This document shows positions 7,787 to 15,214 of a stretch of 64,000 nt of DNA, piece after piece. This DNA is from Thermus antranikianii DSM 12462 (GTDB lineage: Bacteria > Deinococcota > Deinococci > Deinococcales > Thermaceae): contig NZ_AUIW01000004.1 in NCBI RefSeq assembly GCF_000423905.1, forward strand, positions 124,001-188,000, given 5' to 3'. The notes under the pieces were generated by a model. It saw nothing but the letters and a program-made list of their open reading frames with translations. It did no database searches and was not told the origin of the DNA. Each line of letters begins with the position of its first letter. The first letter of the stretch is position 1. Both the position numbers and the translations under genes were made by a program.

Positions 7787-9334
7787 GTGACGTGGGAAGA
7801 ACTCTTGGAGCGGCTTTCTTTGGGACAGGACGAGCGTACCCTCTTCCTGCCCCCGGACCTTTCCCCGGAGGAGCTGGCCCGCTACGCCGCAGGTCTAGCC
7901 AACCACCGGGGCGGGATTCTCTTCCTGGGGGTGGATGGGGAGGGACGGGTGGTGGGAGCCTCGGAGATCCATCCCTTGCAGATCACCCATGCCCTTTTCC
8001 AACTCACCCAGGGGCTTCTCCTGCCCTATGTGGAGGTGATCGAGGGGCCTATGGGACGGGTTTTGGCCCTTCATGTACCGCAGAGCCCAGCGGCCATCGC
8101 CGTGGGGGCAGGGAGGGTGCCCTTTTGGGACGGCAAGAGGCTCACGGAGTTGAGGATGGGCCAGGCCCTGCCGGAGCCCGACTTTACCGCCCAGGTGTTG
8201 CCGGCGGCCAGCCTTTCCGACCTGGACCCGGTGGAGGTTTTGCGCCTTAGGCGCATCCTAGAGGAGCGGGGAAGCAATCTGGCGGCCTTGCCGGACCTGG
8301 AACTCCTCTTCGCCCTGGGGCTTTTGGAGCGGGTGGAGGGACAGGACAAGCCCACGGTGGCGGGCCTCCTTTTGGCGGGAACCCCCTTGGCCCTGAAGCG
8401 GCTTCTTCCCCAAGCGGAGGTGAGCTACTACTATCACGAGGCCGGCGTGGACCCGGAAGGCTACGCCTTCAGGGAGGATATTCTGCGCTCCATTCCCGCC
8501 CTTTTGGAGCGACTTAGGGACCTAATCCAGGCCAGGAACCGGGTTCGCTACCTCACGGTGGGCCTATTCCGCCTCGAAATCTGGGACTTTGACCAGGAAG
8601 TTTACCGGGAGGCCCTCTTAAACGCCTTGATCCACAGGGACTGGCAAAGCCCGGATGCCATCCAGGTGCACCACTACCCCGATCGCCTGGAGGTTTCCAA
8701 CCCGGGGAGCTTCCCTCCCGGCATTACCCCGGAGAACATCCTCCGCCACCCCCCCAAAAGGCGGAATCCCCGTCTGGCTGAGGCCCTCTACCGGCTTGGC
8801 TACGTGGAGCGGGCGGGAAGCGGGGTGGACAAGATGTACCGCCTTCTCCTCAAGTACGGCAAAGAGCCTCCGGAGTACCGCCTTTACCCCGAGGCCCTCA
8901 CCCTGGTCCTCTACAACCCAGAGTTGGACGAGGCCTTTGTGCGGGAGCTGGCCGAGGCTCAGGAGCGCCTGGGTGGCTTCAGCCTGGACCACCTCATCAC
9001 CGTGGGCCACCTGCGGAGGGTGGGGGAGGCCACCCTCGAGGAGCTGGCCCGGGCCCTACAGCTTCCTTTGGAAGCTACCCGCAAGGTCCTCACCCGGATG
9101 GAGCGCATGGGCCTTTTGCGCAAGGAAGGGGGAAGGTACTACCTGGTGCGGCGCGATCCTTTGGGGGAAAGGGCCTTGGGCCTCCTGGCCAATCCCCTTT
9201 CCCGCCGGGAGGTGGAAGCCCAGCTGGGGCTTACCCCCAGGGCAACCCTAGCCTTGCTGAACCGGCTTATCCGGGAAGGCAAGGTGGAGCGGATGGGCCG
9301 GGGAGCCGCTACCCGTTACCGGAGGCGGGTCTAG
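7787..9334 (+). CDS. AlbA_2/Schlafen-type regulator with ATPase-like and winged-helix domains
   Basis: 515 residues. Order: AlbA_2-type domain (about 1-130; LANHRGGILFLGVDGEGRVVGAS, then the DFTAQVLPAAS junction), linker, a GHKL-like ATPase domain (ALLNALIHRDW, YPDRLEVSNPGSFP, LAEALYRLGYVERAGSGVDKM; about 270-370), and C-terminal winged-helix units (ATLEELARALQLPLEATRKVLTRM and LTPRATLALLNRLIREGKVE). Often annotated as RecG-like helicase or divergent AAA-4 regulators, but no helicase motifs are present. GTG 7787 was preferred because TAAACT lies 7 bases upstream and the fold starts there; an in-frame ATG exists at 7724. Target unknown; a role at the shared amtB promoter region is only inference. 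Confidence 0.8.
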   Translation: MTWEELLERLSLGQDERTLFLPPDLSPEELARYAAGLANHRGGILFLGVDGEGRVVGASEIHPLQITHALFQLTQGLLLPYVEVIEGPMGRVLALHVPQSPAAIAVGAGRVPFWDGKRLTELRMGQALPEPDFTAQVLPAASLSDLDPVEVLRLRRILEERGSNLAALPDLELLFALGLLERVEGQDKPTVAGLLLAGTPLALKRLLPQAEVSYYYHEAGVDPEGYAFREDILRSIPALLERLRDLIQARNRVRYLTVGLFRLEIWDFDQEVYREALLNALIHRDWQSPDAIQVHHYPDRLEVSNPGSFPPGITPENILRHPPKRRNPRLAEALYRLGYVERAGSGVDKMYRLLLKYGKEPPEYRLYPEALTLVLYNPELDEAFVRELAEAQERLGGFSLDHLITVGHLRRVGEATLEELARALQLPLEATRKVLTRMERMGLLRKEGGRYYLVRRDPLGERALGLLANPLSRREVEAQLGLTPRATLALLNRLIREGKVERMGRGAATRYRRRV

Positions 9335-9337
9335 GCC

Positions 9338-9787
9338 ATGCTTCACCTGGTCCTTTTCCAGCCGGAGATCCCACAGAATACCGGGAACATCGCCCGCACC
9401 GCCGCTGCCTTGGGCTGGCCCTTGCACCTTATCCGCCCCTTGGGCTTCCGCCTAAGCGACCCTCGGCTTAAGCGGGCGGGCCTGGACTACTGGCCCCACG
9501 TGGACCTGCGCCTTCACGATACCTGGGAGGCCTTCTGGCAAAGCCTGCCCCCGGGTGCGCGGGTCTGGGCCTTTAGCGCCCGGGGGGATACCTCCCTCTA
9601 TAGGGTGAGCTTCCAGCCTGGGGACTACCTCCTCTTTGGCCCCGAAACCCGGGGGCTTCCCCCAGAGGTCCTGGCTCTTTTCCCCAGGGTGTACATCCCC
9701 ATGCCGGGGCCGGTGCGCTCCTTAAATCTGGCGGTGGCCGTGGGGGTGGCGGCCTATGAGGCCTACCGGCAGCTTCATAGGGCATGA
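9338..9787 (+). CDS. trmL: tRNA (cytidine/uridine-34-2'-O)-methyltransferase TrmL
   Basis: 149 residues, the full length of this minimal SPOUT methyltransferase that modifies the wobble base of tRNA-Leu isoacceptors. Motifs: LFQPEIPQNTGNIARTAAALG at the N-terminus, YLLFGPETRGLP in the middle, and the C-terminal knot PMPGPVRSLNLAVAVGVAAYEAYRQL. It begins 3 bases after the upstream stop codon, so it is read from the same transcript. Confidence 0.95.
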   Translation: MLHLVLFQPEIPQNTGNIARTAAALGWPLHLIRPLGFRLSDPRLKRAGLDYWPHVDLRLHDTWEAFWQSLPPGARVWAFSARGDTSLYRVSFQPGDYLLFGPETRGLPPEVLALFPRVYIPMPGPVRSLNLAVAVGVAAYEAYRQLHRA

Positions 9788-9794
9788 TGGAGGC

Positions 9795-10676
9795 GTGCGG
9801 GCCTATACCACCGCCCACCTAAGGGTGGACCTCCCTCAGGGCCATCCCTTCCCCCTCTACAAGTACCAGGGGGTGGCGGAGGCCTTGAAGGGACTTCTTC
9901 CCATCCTGCCTGCCCCCGAGGTGCCCCGGGAAGCCCTTCATCTGGCCCACCGCCCGGAGTATGTGGAAAAGCTTTTCACCGAGGGGCTTTCCCGCCAGGA
10001 GTCCTTGCGCCTGGGCCTGCCCTTTAGTCCAAGCCTCCTCAGGCGTGCCCTCTTCGCGGCGGGGGGAACGCTGGCCGCCGCCAGGGATGCCCTGGAGTTG
10101 GGCCTCGGCCTGAACCTCTCTGGGGGCACCCACCATGCCTACCCCGACCGGGCCGAGGGGTATAGCCTTTTCAACGATGTGGCGGTGGCCGTGGCCTGGC
10201 TCAGGCGGGAGGGCTTCCGGGGCCGGGTTTTGGTGGTGGACCTGGACGCCCATCAGGGCAACGGCACCGCGGTCTTTTTCCAGAAAGACCCCACCGTTTT
10301 CACCCTTTCCCTCCACGGGGAGCGGAACTACCCCTTAAGGAAGGAGAGGAGCGACCTGGATGTGGGGCTTCCCGACGGCGTGGGGGACGAGGCCTACCTC
10401 TATGCCCTGGATGAGGCGTTGGAAATAGCCCAGGCTTTCCAGCCCGAGCTGGTTTTCTACAACGCCGGGGTGGACGTGCTAAAGGGGGATCGGTTTGGCC
10501 GCCTGGGTCTGAGCCTCGAGGGGGTACGGAAGCGGGATGAACGGGTTTTTCGCATGGTAAAGACCTTGGGGGTGCCCTTGGTGGTGGTGATGGGTGGGGG
10601 GTACAACCGCGACCCCCGGCTCACCGTGGAGGCCCATGCGGGGACCTACCGCCTGGCCCTGAGTTCCTTGGCGTAG
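9795..10676 (+). CDS. Histone deacetylase/AcuC-family amidohydrolase
   Basis: About 293 residues. The class I deacetylase fold is clear: GGTHHAYPDRAEGYSLFNDVAVAVA (split: GGTHHAYPDRAEGY then SLFNDVAVAV) and VLVVDLDAHQGNGTAVFF with the Asp and His zinc ligands, VFTLSLHG, ELVFYNAGVDVLKGD with the second Asp, and VVVVMGGGYN at the end. Bacterial members deacetylate polyamines, acetoin-related substrates or acetylated proteins such as acetyl-CoA synthetase. GTG 9795 was chosen because the family starts at the AYTTAHLRVD segment, although GGAGG sits very close to it; ATG 9756 inside trmL is the alternative. Substrate unknown. Confidence 0.88.
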   Translation: MRAYTTAHLRVDLPQGHPFPLYKYQGVAEALKGLLPILPAPEVPREALHLAHRPEYVEKLFTEGLSRQESLRLGLPFSPSLLRRALFAAGGTLAAARDALELGLGLNLSGGTHHAYPDRAEGYSLFNDVAVAVAWLRREGFRGRVLVVDLDAHQGNGTAVFFQKDPTVFTLSLHGERNYPLRKERSDLDVGLPDGVGDEAYLYALDEALEIAQAFQPELVFYNAGVDVLKGDRFGRLGLSLEGVRKRDERVFRMVKTLGVPLVVVMGGGYNRDPRLTVEAHAGTYRLALSSLA

Positions 10677-11500
10677 GTGGCCACCGCCTCCTCGAGGCTG
10701 AAGCCCAGGTTGCGGTAAAGCTCCAGGGCCCCGGTCTCGTGGTCGTGGGCCCGGACCCTCAGGAGGGTGGCGCCCTTTTTCTGCGCCAGCTTTGCTGCTT
10801 CCGCCAGGAGGGCCCGTCCGATGCCCCGGCCCCGGGCCTTGGGCACCACGCCGATATAGGCCACGCTGGCCTCCTTATCCTCCAGCTCCACCTCGGCCAG
10901 GCCCACGGGTTCCTTCCCCTGGTAGGCCACCAGGAGGTGGACATGGGGATCCTGGAAGTGCTCCCAAAGCTCCTCGTCCGTCCATTTAAGGCGCAGGGCC
11001 CAACCCTCTTCGCTTTCCCGGTAAAGCTCCCGGTAAACCCCGGGGCCCGGGAAACCCCTTCGGATGGCCACGCCCTCGGGGGGTGGGTAGTCCAGGCCCT
11101 CCGGGTTTTTCACGAAGAAGTAGGTGAGGTGCAAAAGGCCGAAGTCGGCTTCCTCTAACACCTTTCGCAGGGTGTGGTTTTCCTCCCGGGGGAAAGCGTA
11201 AAGCCGGTCCAGGTGAAGTTCACTGGCCCGCTTTTCCGCGGCCTGAAGAAGGGGGGGAAGGTCCTCCTCCCGGTAGGCCAGGGGTCCCTCGAGGGCCGCT
11301 CCATCCCAAAAGGCATAAAGGCCCACGTACCCCGCCACCTCCCCGTTCCTCAAGAGGACCAGGCCGTCCTCCAGCTCCTCGGCCAGGCCCTCGAGGTCCC
11401 TGGCCTCCGGGGCCAAGACCCCCCGCTTGGGGCTTTCGTCCATCCAGTGGAGGAGCTTGAGGAGCCCGGGGAGGTCCTGGCGGGCCACGGGCCGGATCAT
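10646..11500 (-). CDS. Tandem GNAT-fold N-acetyltransferase
   Basis: 284 residues made of two GNAT-like halves. The C-terminal half carries the acetyl-CoA loop VAYIGVVPKARGRGIGRALL (V-x-P-x-x-R/K-G-x-G) and the closing motif ALELYRNLGF. The N-terminal half (residues 1-135) is degenerate, without a clear RGxGxA loop. Substrate not readable. TAGACT with 6 bases before ATG indicates a leaderless start. Its last 31 bases overlap the convergent deacetylase-like gene; pairing of an acetyltransferase with a deacetylase is suggestive but the two are on opposite strands. Confidence 0.85.
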   Translation of the reverse strand: MIRPVARQDLPGLLKLLHWMDESPKRGVLAPEARDLEGLAEELEDGLVLLRNGEVAGYVGLYAFWDGAALEGPLAYREEDLPPLLQAAEKRASELHLDRLYAFPREENHTLRKVLEEADFGLLHLTYFFVKNPEGLDYPPPEGVAIRRGFPGPGVYRELYRESEEGWALRLKWTDEELWEHFQDPHVHLLVAYQGKEPVGLAEVELEDKEASVAYIGVVPKARGRGIGRALLAEAAKLAQKKGATLLRVRAHDHETGALELYRNLGFSLEEAVATYAKELRARR

Positions 11501-11598
11501 GCTTCTAGTCTACTCCCCGTTGCCGGGGACGGAACCAGGGACAAATGCCTTCCGTTTGCTACCTGCCCTCCTGCCCACCAAGAAAGGAGGAGGTACTA

Positions 11599-11644
11599 AA
11601 GGTTGGGCGCGAGCACCCCCTTTACCATATCGACGCAGAAACCC
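11599..11644 (+). repeat. Diverged direct repeat, copy A (flanks MNT/HEPN pair)
   Basis: The 46 bases beginning AAGGTTGGGCGCGAGCACC resemble a 45-base segment at 12534-12578 (about three quarters identical by eye, one gap, both ending near GAAAC). The two copies lie on either side of the MNT/HEPN pair. No known repeat family was recognised. The rest of 11501-11749 shows only the promoter at 11715-11743. Confidence 0.35.
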
Positions 11645-11714
11645 TGCTGTGTCCACCTGCATCTGGGTGGATCACCCTTCGAGCGTGGGAGGCTTTTGCA
11701 ACCGATTACAAGCC

Positions 11715-11743
11715 TTGGCCGGGATCCCTGGCTAGGATACACT
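11715..11743 (+). promoter_or_regulatory. Promoter of MNT/HEPN pair, leaderless
   Basis: TTGGCC (11715-11720) and TACACT (11738-11743) are separated by 17 bases. The start codon GTG 11750 follows after 6 bases, so the mRNA should begin at the start codon. Confidence 0.65.
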
Positions 11744-11749
11744 GAGGGC

Positions 11750-12076
11750 GTGGAGGTCCTGGCTCCCTACCTCGAAGAAGCGGTGCGGAGGCTTCGGGAA
11801 GCCCTAGACCTAGAGGCGGTTTACCTTTTCGGCTCCCATGCCCGGGGTACCGCGGATGCCCGCTCCGACCTGGACCTCCTGGTGGTAGCCCGCACCCACC
11901 TGCCGCCCCTGAAACGCATCGGTCTAGTACTGGAGCTTCTTCAGGATGCCCCTTGGCCCGTGGAGGCCCTGGTGCTCACCCCCGAGGAGTGGGTCGAAAG
12001 ACAGGAGCTCCCGTTTTTACGGGGGATTCTAAGGGAGGCCGTGCCCCTTTATGAGCGTGGAAAAGAGGCGGCTTGA
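11750..12076 (+). CDS. MNT-type minimal nucleotidyltransferase (antitoxin-like)
   Basis: 108 residues. The nucleotidyltransferase signature GSHARGTADARSDLDLLVV (GS-x10-DxD) lies near residue 29. Proteins of this kind form operons with HEPN proteins; in studied pairs the MNT enzyme adds AMP units to the HEPN ribonuclease and silences it. The start GTG 11750 is set by TACACT plus 6 bases. It overlaps the HEPN gene by 26 bases, so the two products are made together. Function as an antitoxin is inferred from the pairing. Confidence 0.88.
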   Translation: MEVLAPYLEEAVRRLREALDLEAVYLFGSHARGTADARSDLDLLVVARTHLPPLKRIGLVLELLQDAPWPVEALVLTPEEWVERQELPFLRGILREAVPLYERGKEAA

Positions 12077-12467
12077 AGGGGAGCGCTGGCTAGTCCAGGC
12101 CGAAGACGACCTGGAGGCCGGCAAGGTTCTCCTGGCAGTGGGCAAGCACGCTCAGGCCGCTTTTATGACCCAGCAGGCCGGAAAGAAGGCCCTAAAGGGC
12201 CTTTGGTTCGCTCTGGGCTTGGATCCCTGGGGGCATAGCCTTGCCCGGCTTGTGCGCGACTTACCGGGGGAGTGGGGGAAGAGGCTCTCGCCCCTTCTCT
12301 CCCTAGCCCTGGCCTTGGACAAGCTCTACATACCCACCCGTTATCCGGATGCATTGCCCGGCTTGACTCCAAAGGAAGCCTATACCCGTGAGGAGGCCGA
12401 GGAGGCTCTAGCCCACGCCGAGGTCATCCTCGAGAGGGTTCGGCAGGCCTTCGCTGAGGTCCAATAG
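12051..12467 (+). CDS. HEPN-domain protein, partner of MNT
   Basis: 138 residues, all helical. Landmarks: WLVQAEDDLEAGKVLL, HAQAAFMTQQAGKKALKGL, GLDPWGHSLARLVRDL, DKLYIPTRYPDALPG, then AEEALAHAEVILERVR. This is the HEPN subfamily with a conserved TRYPD loop. The classical RNase motif Rx4-6H is not evident, unlike in the second HEPN gene at 14496-14894, so RNase activity is uncertain. A GGGAGG site lies 12 bases before ATG 12051, inside the MNT gene. Most likely the toxin-like partner of a type VII-like system. Confidence 0.82.
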   Translation: MSVEKRRLEGERWLVQAEDDLEAGKVLLAVGKHAQAAFMTQQAGKKALKGLWFALGLDPWGHSLARLVRDLPGEWGKRLSPLLSLALALDKLYIPTRYPDALPGLTPKEAYTREEAEEALAHAEVILERVRQAFAEVQ

Positions 12468-12474
12468 GTGCCCC

Positions 12475-12496
12475 CCCTCCCGAAGGAGCGGGAGGG
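12475..12496 (+). terminator. Candidate hairpin terminator after HEPN gene
   Basis: CCCTCCCG and CGGGAGGG form an 8-bp perfect stem around a 6-base loop, 7 bases after the HEPN stop. There is no T-tract, so termination efficiency is uncertain. The remaining 180 bases to the next gene hold repeat copy B and nothing else recognised. Confidence 0.4.
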
Positions 12497-12533
12497 CCTT
12501 CCCGCCTGGGGAAGCCCTGCCATACGACCCGTC

Positions 12534-12578
12534 AAGGTTGAACGCAAGCACCTCCCTACCGCGTCGGCGCGGAAACTC
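12534..12578 (+). repeat. Diverged direct repeat, copy B
   Basis: Partner of the segment at 11599-11644: AAGGTTGAACGCAAGCACC and a GAAAC-containing end align with the first copy with one gap. It lies between the HEPN gene and the end of the phosphatase-like gene. Confidence 0.35.
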
Positions 12579-12678
12579 GAGGGACGTGAATGCTACCAGG
12601 AACATTCTTCGGCTGGAACGCAGCCTTTGGGCGCTAACCTCTGCGGCGGGGGTTGCCCAAGGTCAGCGGAGCTATCTA

Positions 12679-13344
12679 CTAGTAGTAGCTGCCGGGTTTT
12701 AACCCGAGCGTAGCGTCACCCAGGTTGAGGGCCTTCACCACCCCTTCCTCCCCGTAGAACTCCACCACGGAAAGCCGGGCGTAGTCCTGTTCCACCCTGA
12801 GACCTTCTTCCACGGGAAGGGGTAGGGCCAGGCTCAAGGCGGCGCGGTTTAAGGTGCAGTTCCCCACCACCAACAGGGCCTGGCCTCGATGCTTTCCAAG
12901 GAGGGTCCTGATCGCTTCCCGCCCTCTTTCCCAGGCCTTCCTCAGGCTTTCCCCACCCGGGGGGGCAAAGCTGGCCTCGTCCTCCAGCCAGGCGGCTACT
13001 TCCTTGGGATACCGCTCCCTTACCTCGGCGAAGCTCAGTCCTTCCCATTCCCCCCAGCTTCGCTCCCTCAGTTCCGGGAGGAGGGTAAAAGGCACCCCAA
13101 GGGCTTCCGCAAGAAGCCCGGCCGCCTCGGCCTCGGCCAGGCTGTCGGCGGCGTAGACCCAGGCCACGGGGTAGCGCTGGGCTAGCCTGGCCAGGGAGCG
13201 GAGGGCTTGCCTGCCCTGTTCCGAAAGGGGAAGGCCCGGATGGCTGTAAAGGACGTGTTCGGGGTTTTCCACCGGCCCGGCGCGGGTGAGGAGCAGGGTG
13301 GTTTTGGGGTGGGGCCCCTTGAGGAAGTGGCCGAGGAGACCCAT
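12679..13344 (-). CDS. Histidine-phosphatase-fold protein lacking catalytic residues
   Basis: 221 residues with the shape of the phosphoglycerate mutase/histidine phosphatase family, including LRERSWGEWEGLSFAEVRERYP and the PPGGESLRKAWER helix. The catalytic RHG motif, however, reads TRAG (LLLTRAGPVEN), so the phosphorylated histidine is Ala. The second histidine segment, normally VSHGGxxR, reads VVGNCTLNR with Asn. The second arginine region (SSDLxRAxxTA) reads AADSLAEAEAAG. The reading frame is intact and full length. It is therefore probably a pseudo-enzyme with a binding role. Leaderless start: TATTCT, 6 bases, ATG. Confidence 0.82.
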   Translation of the reverse strand: MGLLGHFLKGPHPKTTLLLTRAGPVENPEHVLYSHPGLPLSEQGRQALRSLARLAQRYPVAWVYAADSLAEAEAAGLLAEALGVPFTLLPELRERSWGEWEGLSFAEVRERYPKEVAAWLEDEASFAPPGGESLRKAWERGREAIRTLLGKHRGQALLVVGNCTLNRAALSLALPLPVEEGLRVEQDYARLSVVEFYGEEGVVKALNLGDATLGLKPGSYY

Positions 13345-13361
13345 GGCCCTAGAATACGGGG
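13345..13361. promoter_or_regulatory. 17-bp bidirectional leaderless promoter
   Basis: The heptamer TAGAATA (13350-13356) reads TAGAAT on the plus strand and TATTCT on the minus strand. Each is followed by exactly 6 bases and a start codon (GTG 13362 plus, ATG 13344 minus). The whole intergenic space is 17 bp, so both genes seem to share one melting region. Confidence 0.7.
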
Positions 13362-14282
13362 GTGGAAAGGTGGGTCATCGTTAACCCGGCGGCGGGACGG
13401 GGAAAGGTAGGGAGGCTTTCCGGGTTCATCCTCAAGGCTGCCCGGGAAAAAGGAGCGAAGGCCTTCCTCACCGAGGGCCCGGGCCACGCCACAGAGCTTT
13501 CCCGGAATGCCCCCGAAGGGGCTAGGGTGGTGGCCGTGGGAGGGGATGGCACGGTGCACGAGGTGTTGAAGGGCCTGGCGGGCACGGAAAAGGTCCTGGG
13601 GGTGGTGCCCATCGGTAGCGGCAACGACTTCGCCCGCATGCTGGGCCTGAGGGAGCTTCCCTGGAGGGAGGCCCTGGAACTGGCCCTCTTCGCCCAGGAG
13701 GAGGCCATAGACCTCTGCTGGGTGAACGGCGAGCCCTTTGGGGCCTCCCTGGGCATCGGCTTCGATGCCCTGGTGGCCAAGAAGGCCCTCACCGCTCCCT
13801 CTTTCCTCCGGGGCATGCCCCGTTACCTTTACGCCCTCTTCGGGGTGCTTAAGGAGCTTCGCCTGCCCGAGGGGCGGGTGGTGGTGGAGGGGGAGGAGGT
13901 GCACCGGGGGCCTCTTCTCCTGGTGGCGGTGATGAATGGGCCCGTCTACGGGGGTGGCATCCCCATCGCTCCCATGGCCGATCCCCGGGATGGCGTTCTC
14001 TCCGTGATCCTGGCCCGCTCCTTCACCCGACCCGGGGTGGTCTTCATCCTGCCCCGGCTCCTTTTGGGCAGGCATCTTTCCCATCCTCAGGTGGTGGCCT
14101 TTGCGGGCCGGGAGGTGGTGGTGGAGTTCGCCCATCCTGTCCCCGCCCATGCCGACGGGGAGCTTCTTCCCGAGGCCCGCCTTTACCGGGCCCGGGTGGA
14201 GCCTTTGGGCCTTAGGGTGGTGGGAGGCAGGGCAGGGCAAAGGGGGGAAAGGCCCCTTTTAAGCCCGGTGGGAGCGGGTTGA
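13362..14282 (+). CDS. YegS/DgkB-family lipid (diacylglycerol) kinase
   Basis: 306 residues. VNPAAGRGKVGRL opens the fold, VVAVGGDGTVHEVLKGL carries the GGDGT nucleotide-binding motif, and VLGVVPIGSGNDFARMLGL is the family signature. The C-terminal beta domain includes SLGIGFDALVAKK and YGGGIPIAPMADPRDG. Members phosphorylate diacylglycerol or related lipids at the inner membrane face. The last 20 residues (VVGGRAGQRGERP) extend beyond the usual end. GTG start 6 bases after TAGAAT; shares its promoter with the divergent pseudo-phosphatase. Confidence 0.92.
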   Translation: MERWVIVNPAAGRGKVGRLSGFILKAAREKGAKAFLTEGPGHATELSRNAPEGARVVAVGGDGTVHEVLKGLAGTEKVLGVVPIGSGNDFARMLGLRELPWREALELALFAQEEAIDLCWVNGEPFGASLGIGFDALVAKKALTAPSFLRGMPRYLYALFGVLKELRLPEGRVVVEGEEVHRGPLLLVAVMNGPVYGGGIPIAPMADPRDGVLSVILARSFTRPGVVFILPRLLLGRHLSHPQVVAFAGREVVVEFAHPVPAHADGELLPEARLYRARVEPLGLRVVGGRAGQRGERPLLSPVGAG

Positions 14283-14301
14283 GGCCTGGAGGTGCCGGTT
14301 C

Positions 14302-14499
14302 TTGAACCCGGAAAAAAGCCCAGTCCTCAAAGACTTGGGCGTGGAGGTGTCCAAGGGTTACTTGAAGGCCCGTGCCCTCGAGCTTCTCCGCCAGGTGGAG
14401 ACCAAAGGGAGCGCTTTTGATTTTACCGCTCGGGGCTTGGTGGTCCAACCGTACCGGGAAGAGGGCTTGGGGAGGCTTCGGGGAACCCTGTGGGCCTAG
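14302..14499 (+). CDS. Orphan Phd/YefM-like antitoxin
   Basis: 65 residues. VEVSKGYLKARALELLRQV followed by DFTARGLVVQPYREE matches the prevent-host-death antitoxin pattern (K-x-x-LxELLxxVE, then ITxRGxPVAxLxPxxE). The TTG start is supported by GGAGGT 8 bases upstream (14288-14293). No Doc, YoeB or PIN toxin gene follows; the next gene is the convergent HEPN gene, overlapped by 4 bases. It may be a solitary antitoxin or a diverged remnant. The repression face seems kept; the toxin-neutralising tail is short. Confidence 0.6.
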   Translation: MNPEKSPVLKDLGVEVSKGYLKARALELLRQVETKGSAFDFTARGLVVQPYREEGLGRLRGTLWA

Positions 14500-14894
14500 G
14501 TGTCTTCCCCTTCCACCTCCTCCAGCCTTTGCAAAAGCTGGCGAAACCTTTCCAAGGCATTAGGGAGCTCCCCGTAGATCCTCTCCGCCAGGGCTTCATC
14601 GTAGGTGTGGCTGGTGAGGTTTCTCAGTTCCAGCATTTCCAGCCAGCCTGGGTCCTCCGGCAGAAGACCCACCTGGAAGGCTCCCCGGATAGCCGCTTTG
14701 GGGGAACGGGCCTCGAGGCCCTGGAGCTCGAGGTACTCCTTGAGGACCTTCCAGGCCAGTTCAAAGGTGAACTCAAAACGCTGGATGGCGGAGTCCCGGA
14801 GGAACTCGTTCTTAGGCTGGGCCAGGGCATTGGCCAATCGATCCACCGCCCGGCGGAAGAGGTGCAGGCGCTCCCTAAACCTCTCCTTCTGCAA
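14496..14894 (-). CDS. HEPN toxin-like protein with Rx4HxY motif (HI0074 family)
   Basis: 132 residues, helical. QRFEFTFELAWKVLKEYLE, then LELRNLTSHTYDEALAE. The last segment contains R-x4-H-x-Y (RNLTSHTY), the RNase motif of HepT-type HEPN toxins, complete here. Annotated families call it nucleotidyltransferase substrate-binding protein. It overlaps the MNT gene before it by 20 bases. Studied relatives cleave tRNA or mRNA and are blocked by AMP addition near the Tyr by the partner MNT enzyme. Confidence 0.87.
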   Translation of the reverse strand: MQKERFRERLHLFRRAVDRLANALAQPKNEFLRDSAIQRFEFTFELAWKVLKEYLELQGLEARSPKAAIRGAFQVGLLPEDPGWLEMLELRNLTSHTYDEALAERIYGELPNALERFRQLLQRLEEVEGEDT

Positions 14895-15186
14895 TCAGGA
14901 TCCCCTCCTCCTCCACGGTTTTCTTAAGCCCTGGGGCCCAGGAGAGCTCCACCAGGTCTATCCTTTGCAGGATGGGAAGCTCCTCCAAGGCCTCCCGGAT
15001 GCGGGCCAAGGTGGCCAGGTCCAGGGGCGGGTCGGCCCAGAGGGCCAGGTCGTAATCCGAGCGGGGGCTGGCCTCTTTCCGGGCCCGGGAGCCGAAAAGG
15101 TAAAGGCGGTAGCGCCTTCCCTTGAGGAGCTCTGCCACCCGCCTCGAGGCCTCCCTTAGCACTTCCTCGCGGGCTCCTTCCCCCAC
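14875..15186 (-). CDS. MNT-type nucleotidyltransferase (HI0073 family)
   Basis: 103 residues. LFGSRARKEASPRSDYDLAL holds the complete GS-x10-DxD catalytic motif near residue 31, with DLVELSWAP supplying the third acidic position. Partner of the overlapping HEPN gene. The start GTG is placed by TACAAT followed by 6 bases. Gene order MNT then HEPN is the same as in the other pair 3 kb away, but the sequences belong to different subfamilies. Confidence 0.87.
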   Translation of the reverse strand: MGEGAREEVLREASRRVAELLKGRRYRLYLFGSRARKEASPRSDYDLALWADPPLDLATLARIREALEELPILQRIDLVELSWAPGLKKTVEEEGILIAEGEV

Positions 15187-15214
15187 CCACGCATTGTACC
15201 CGTATACTTAGGCC
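15187..15214. promoter_or_regulatory. Divergent leaderless promoters (MNT and aspC)
   Basis: Minus strand TACAAT at 15198-15193 plus 6 bases leads to GTG 15186. Plus strand TATACT at 15203-15208 plus 6 bases leads to ATG 15215. The two -10 boxes are only 4 bases apart, so RNA polymerase can hardly occupy both. Confidence 0.65.

Noticed and set aside
11599-12578. CRISPR repeats (both copies end near GAAAC)
   Set aside because: Only two diverged copies nearly 1 kb apart, no regular spacers, no cas genes, and no match to Thermus CRISPR repeats I remember.
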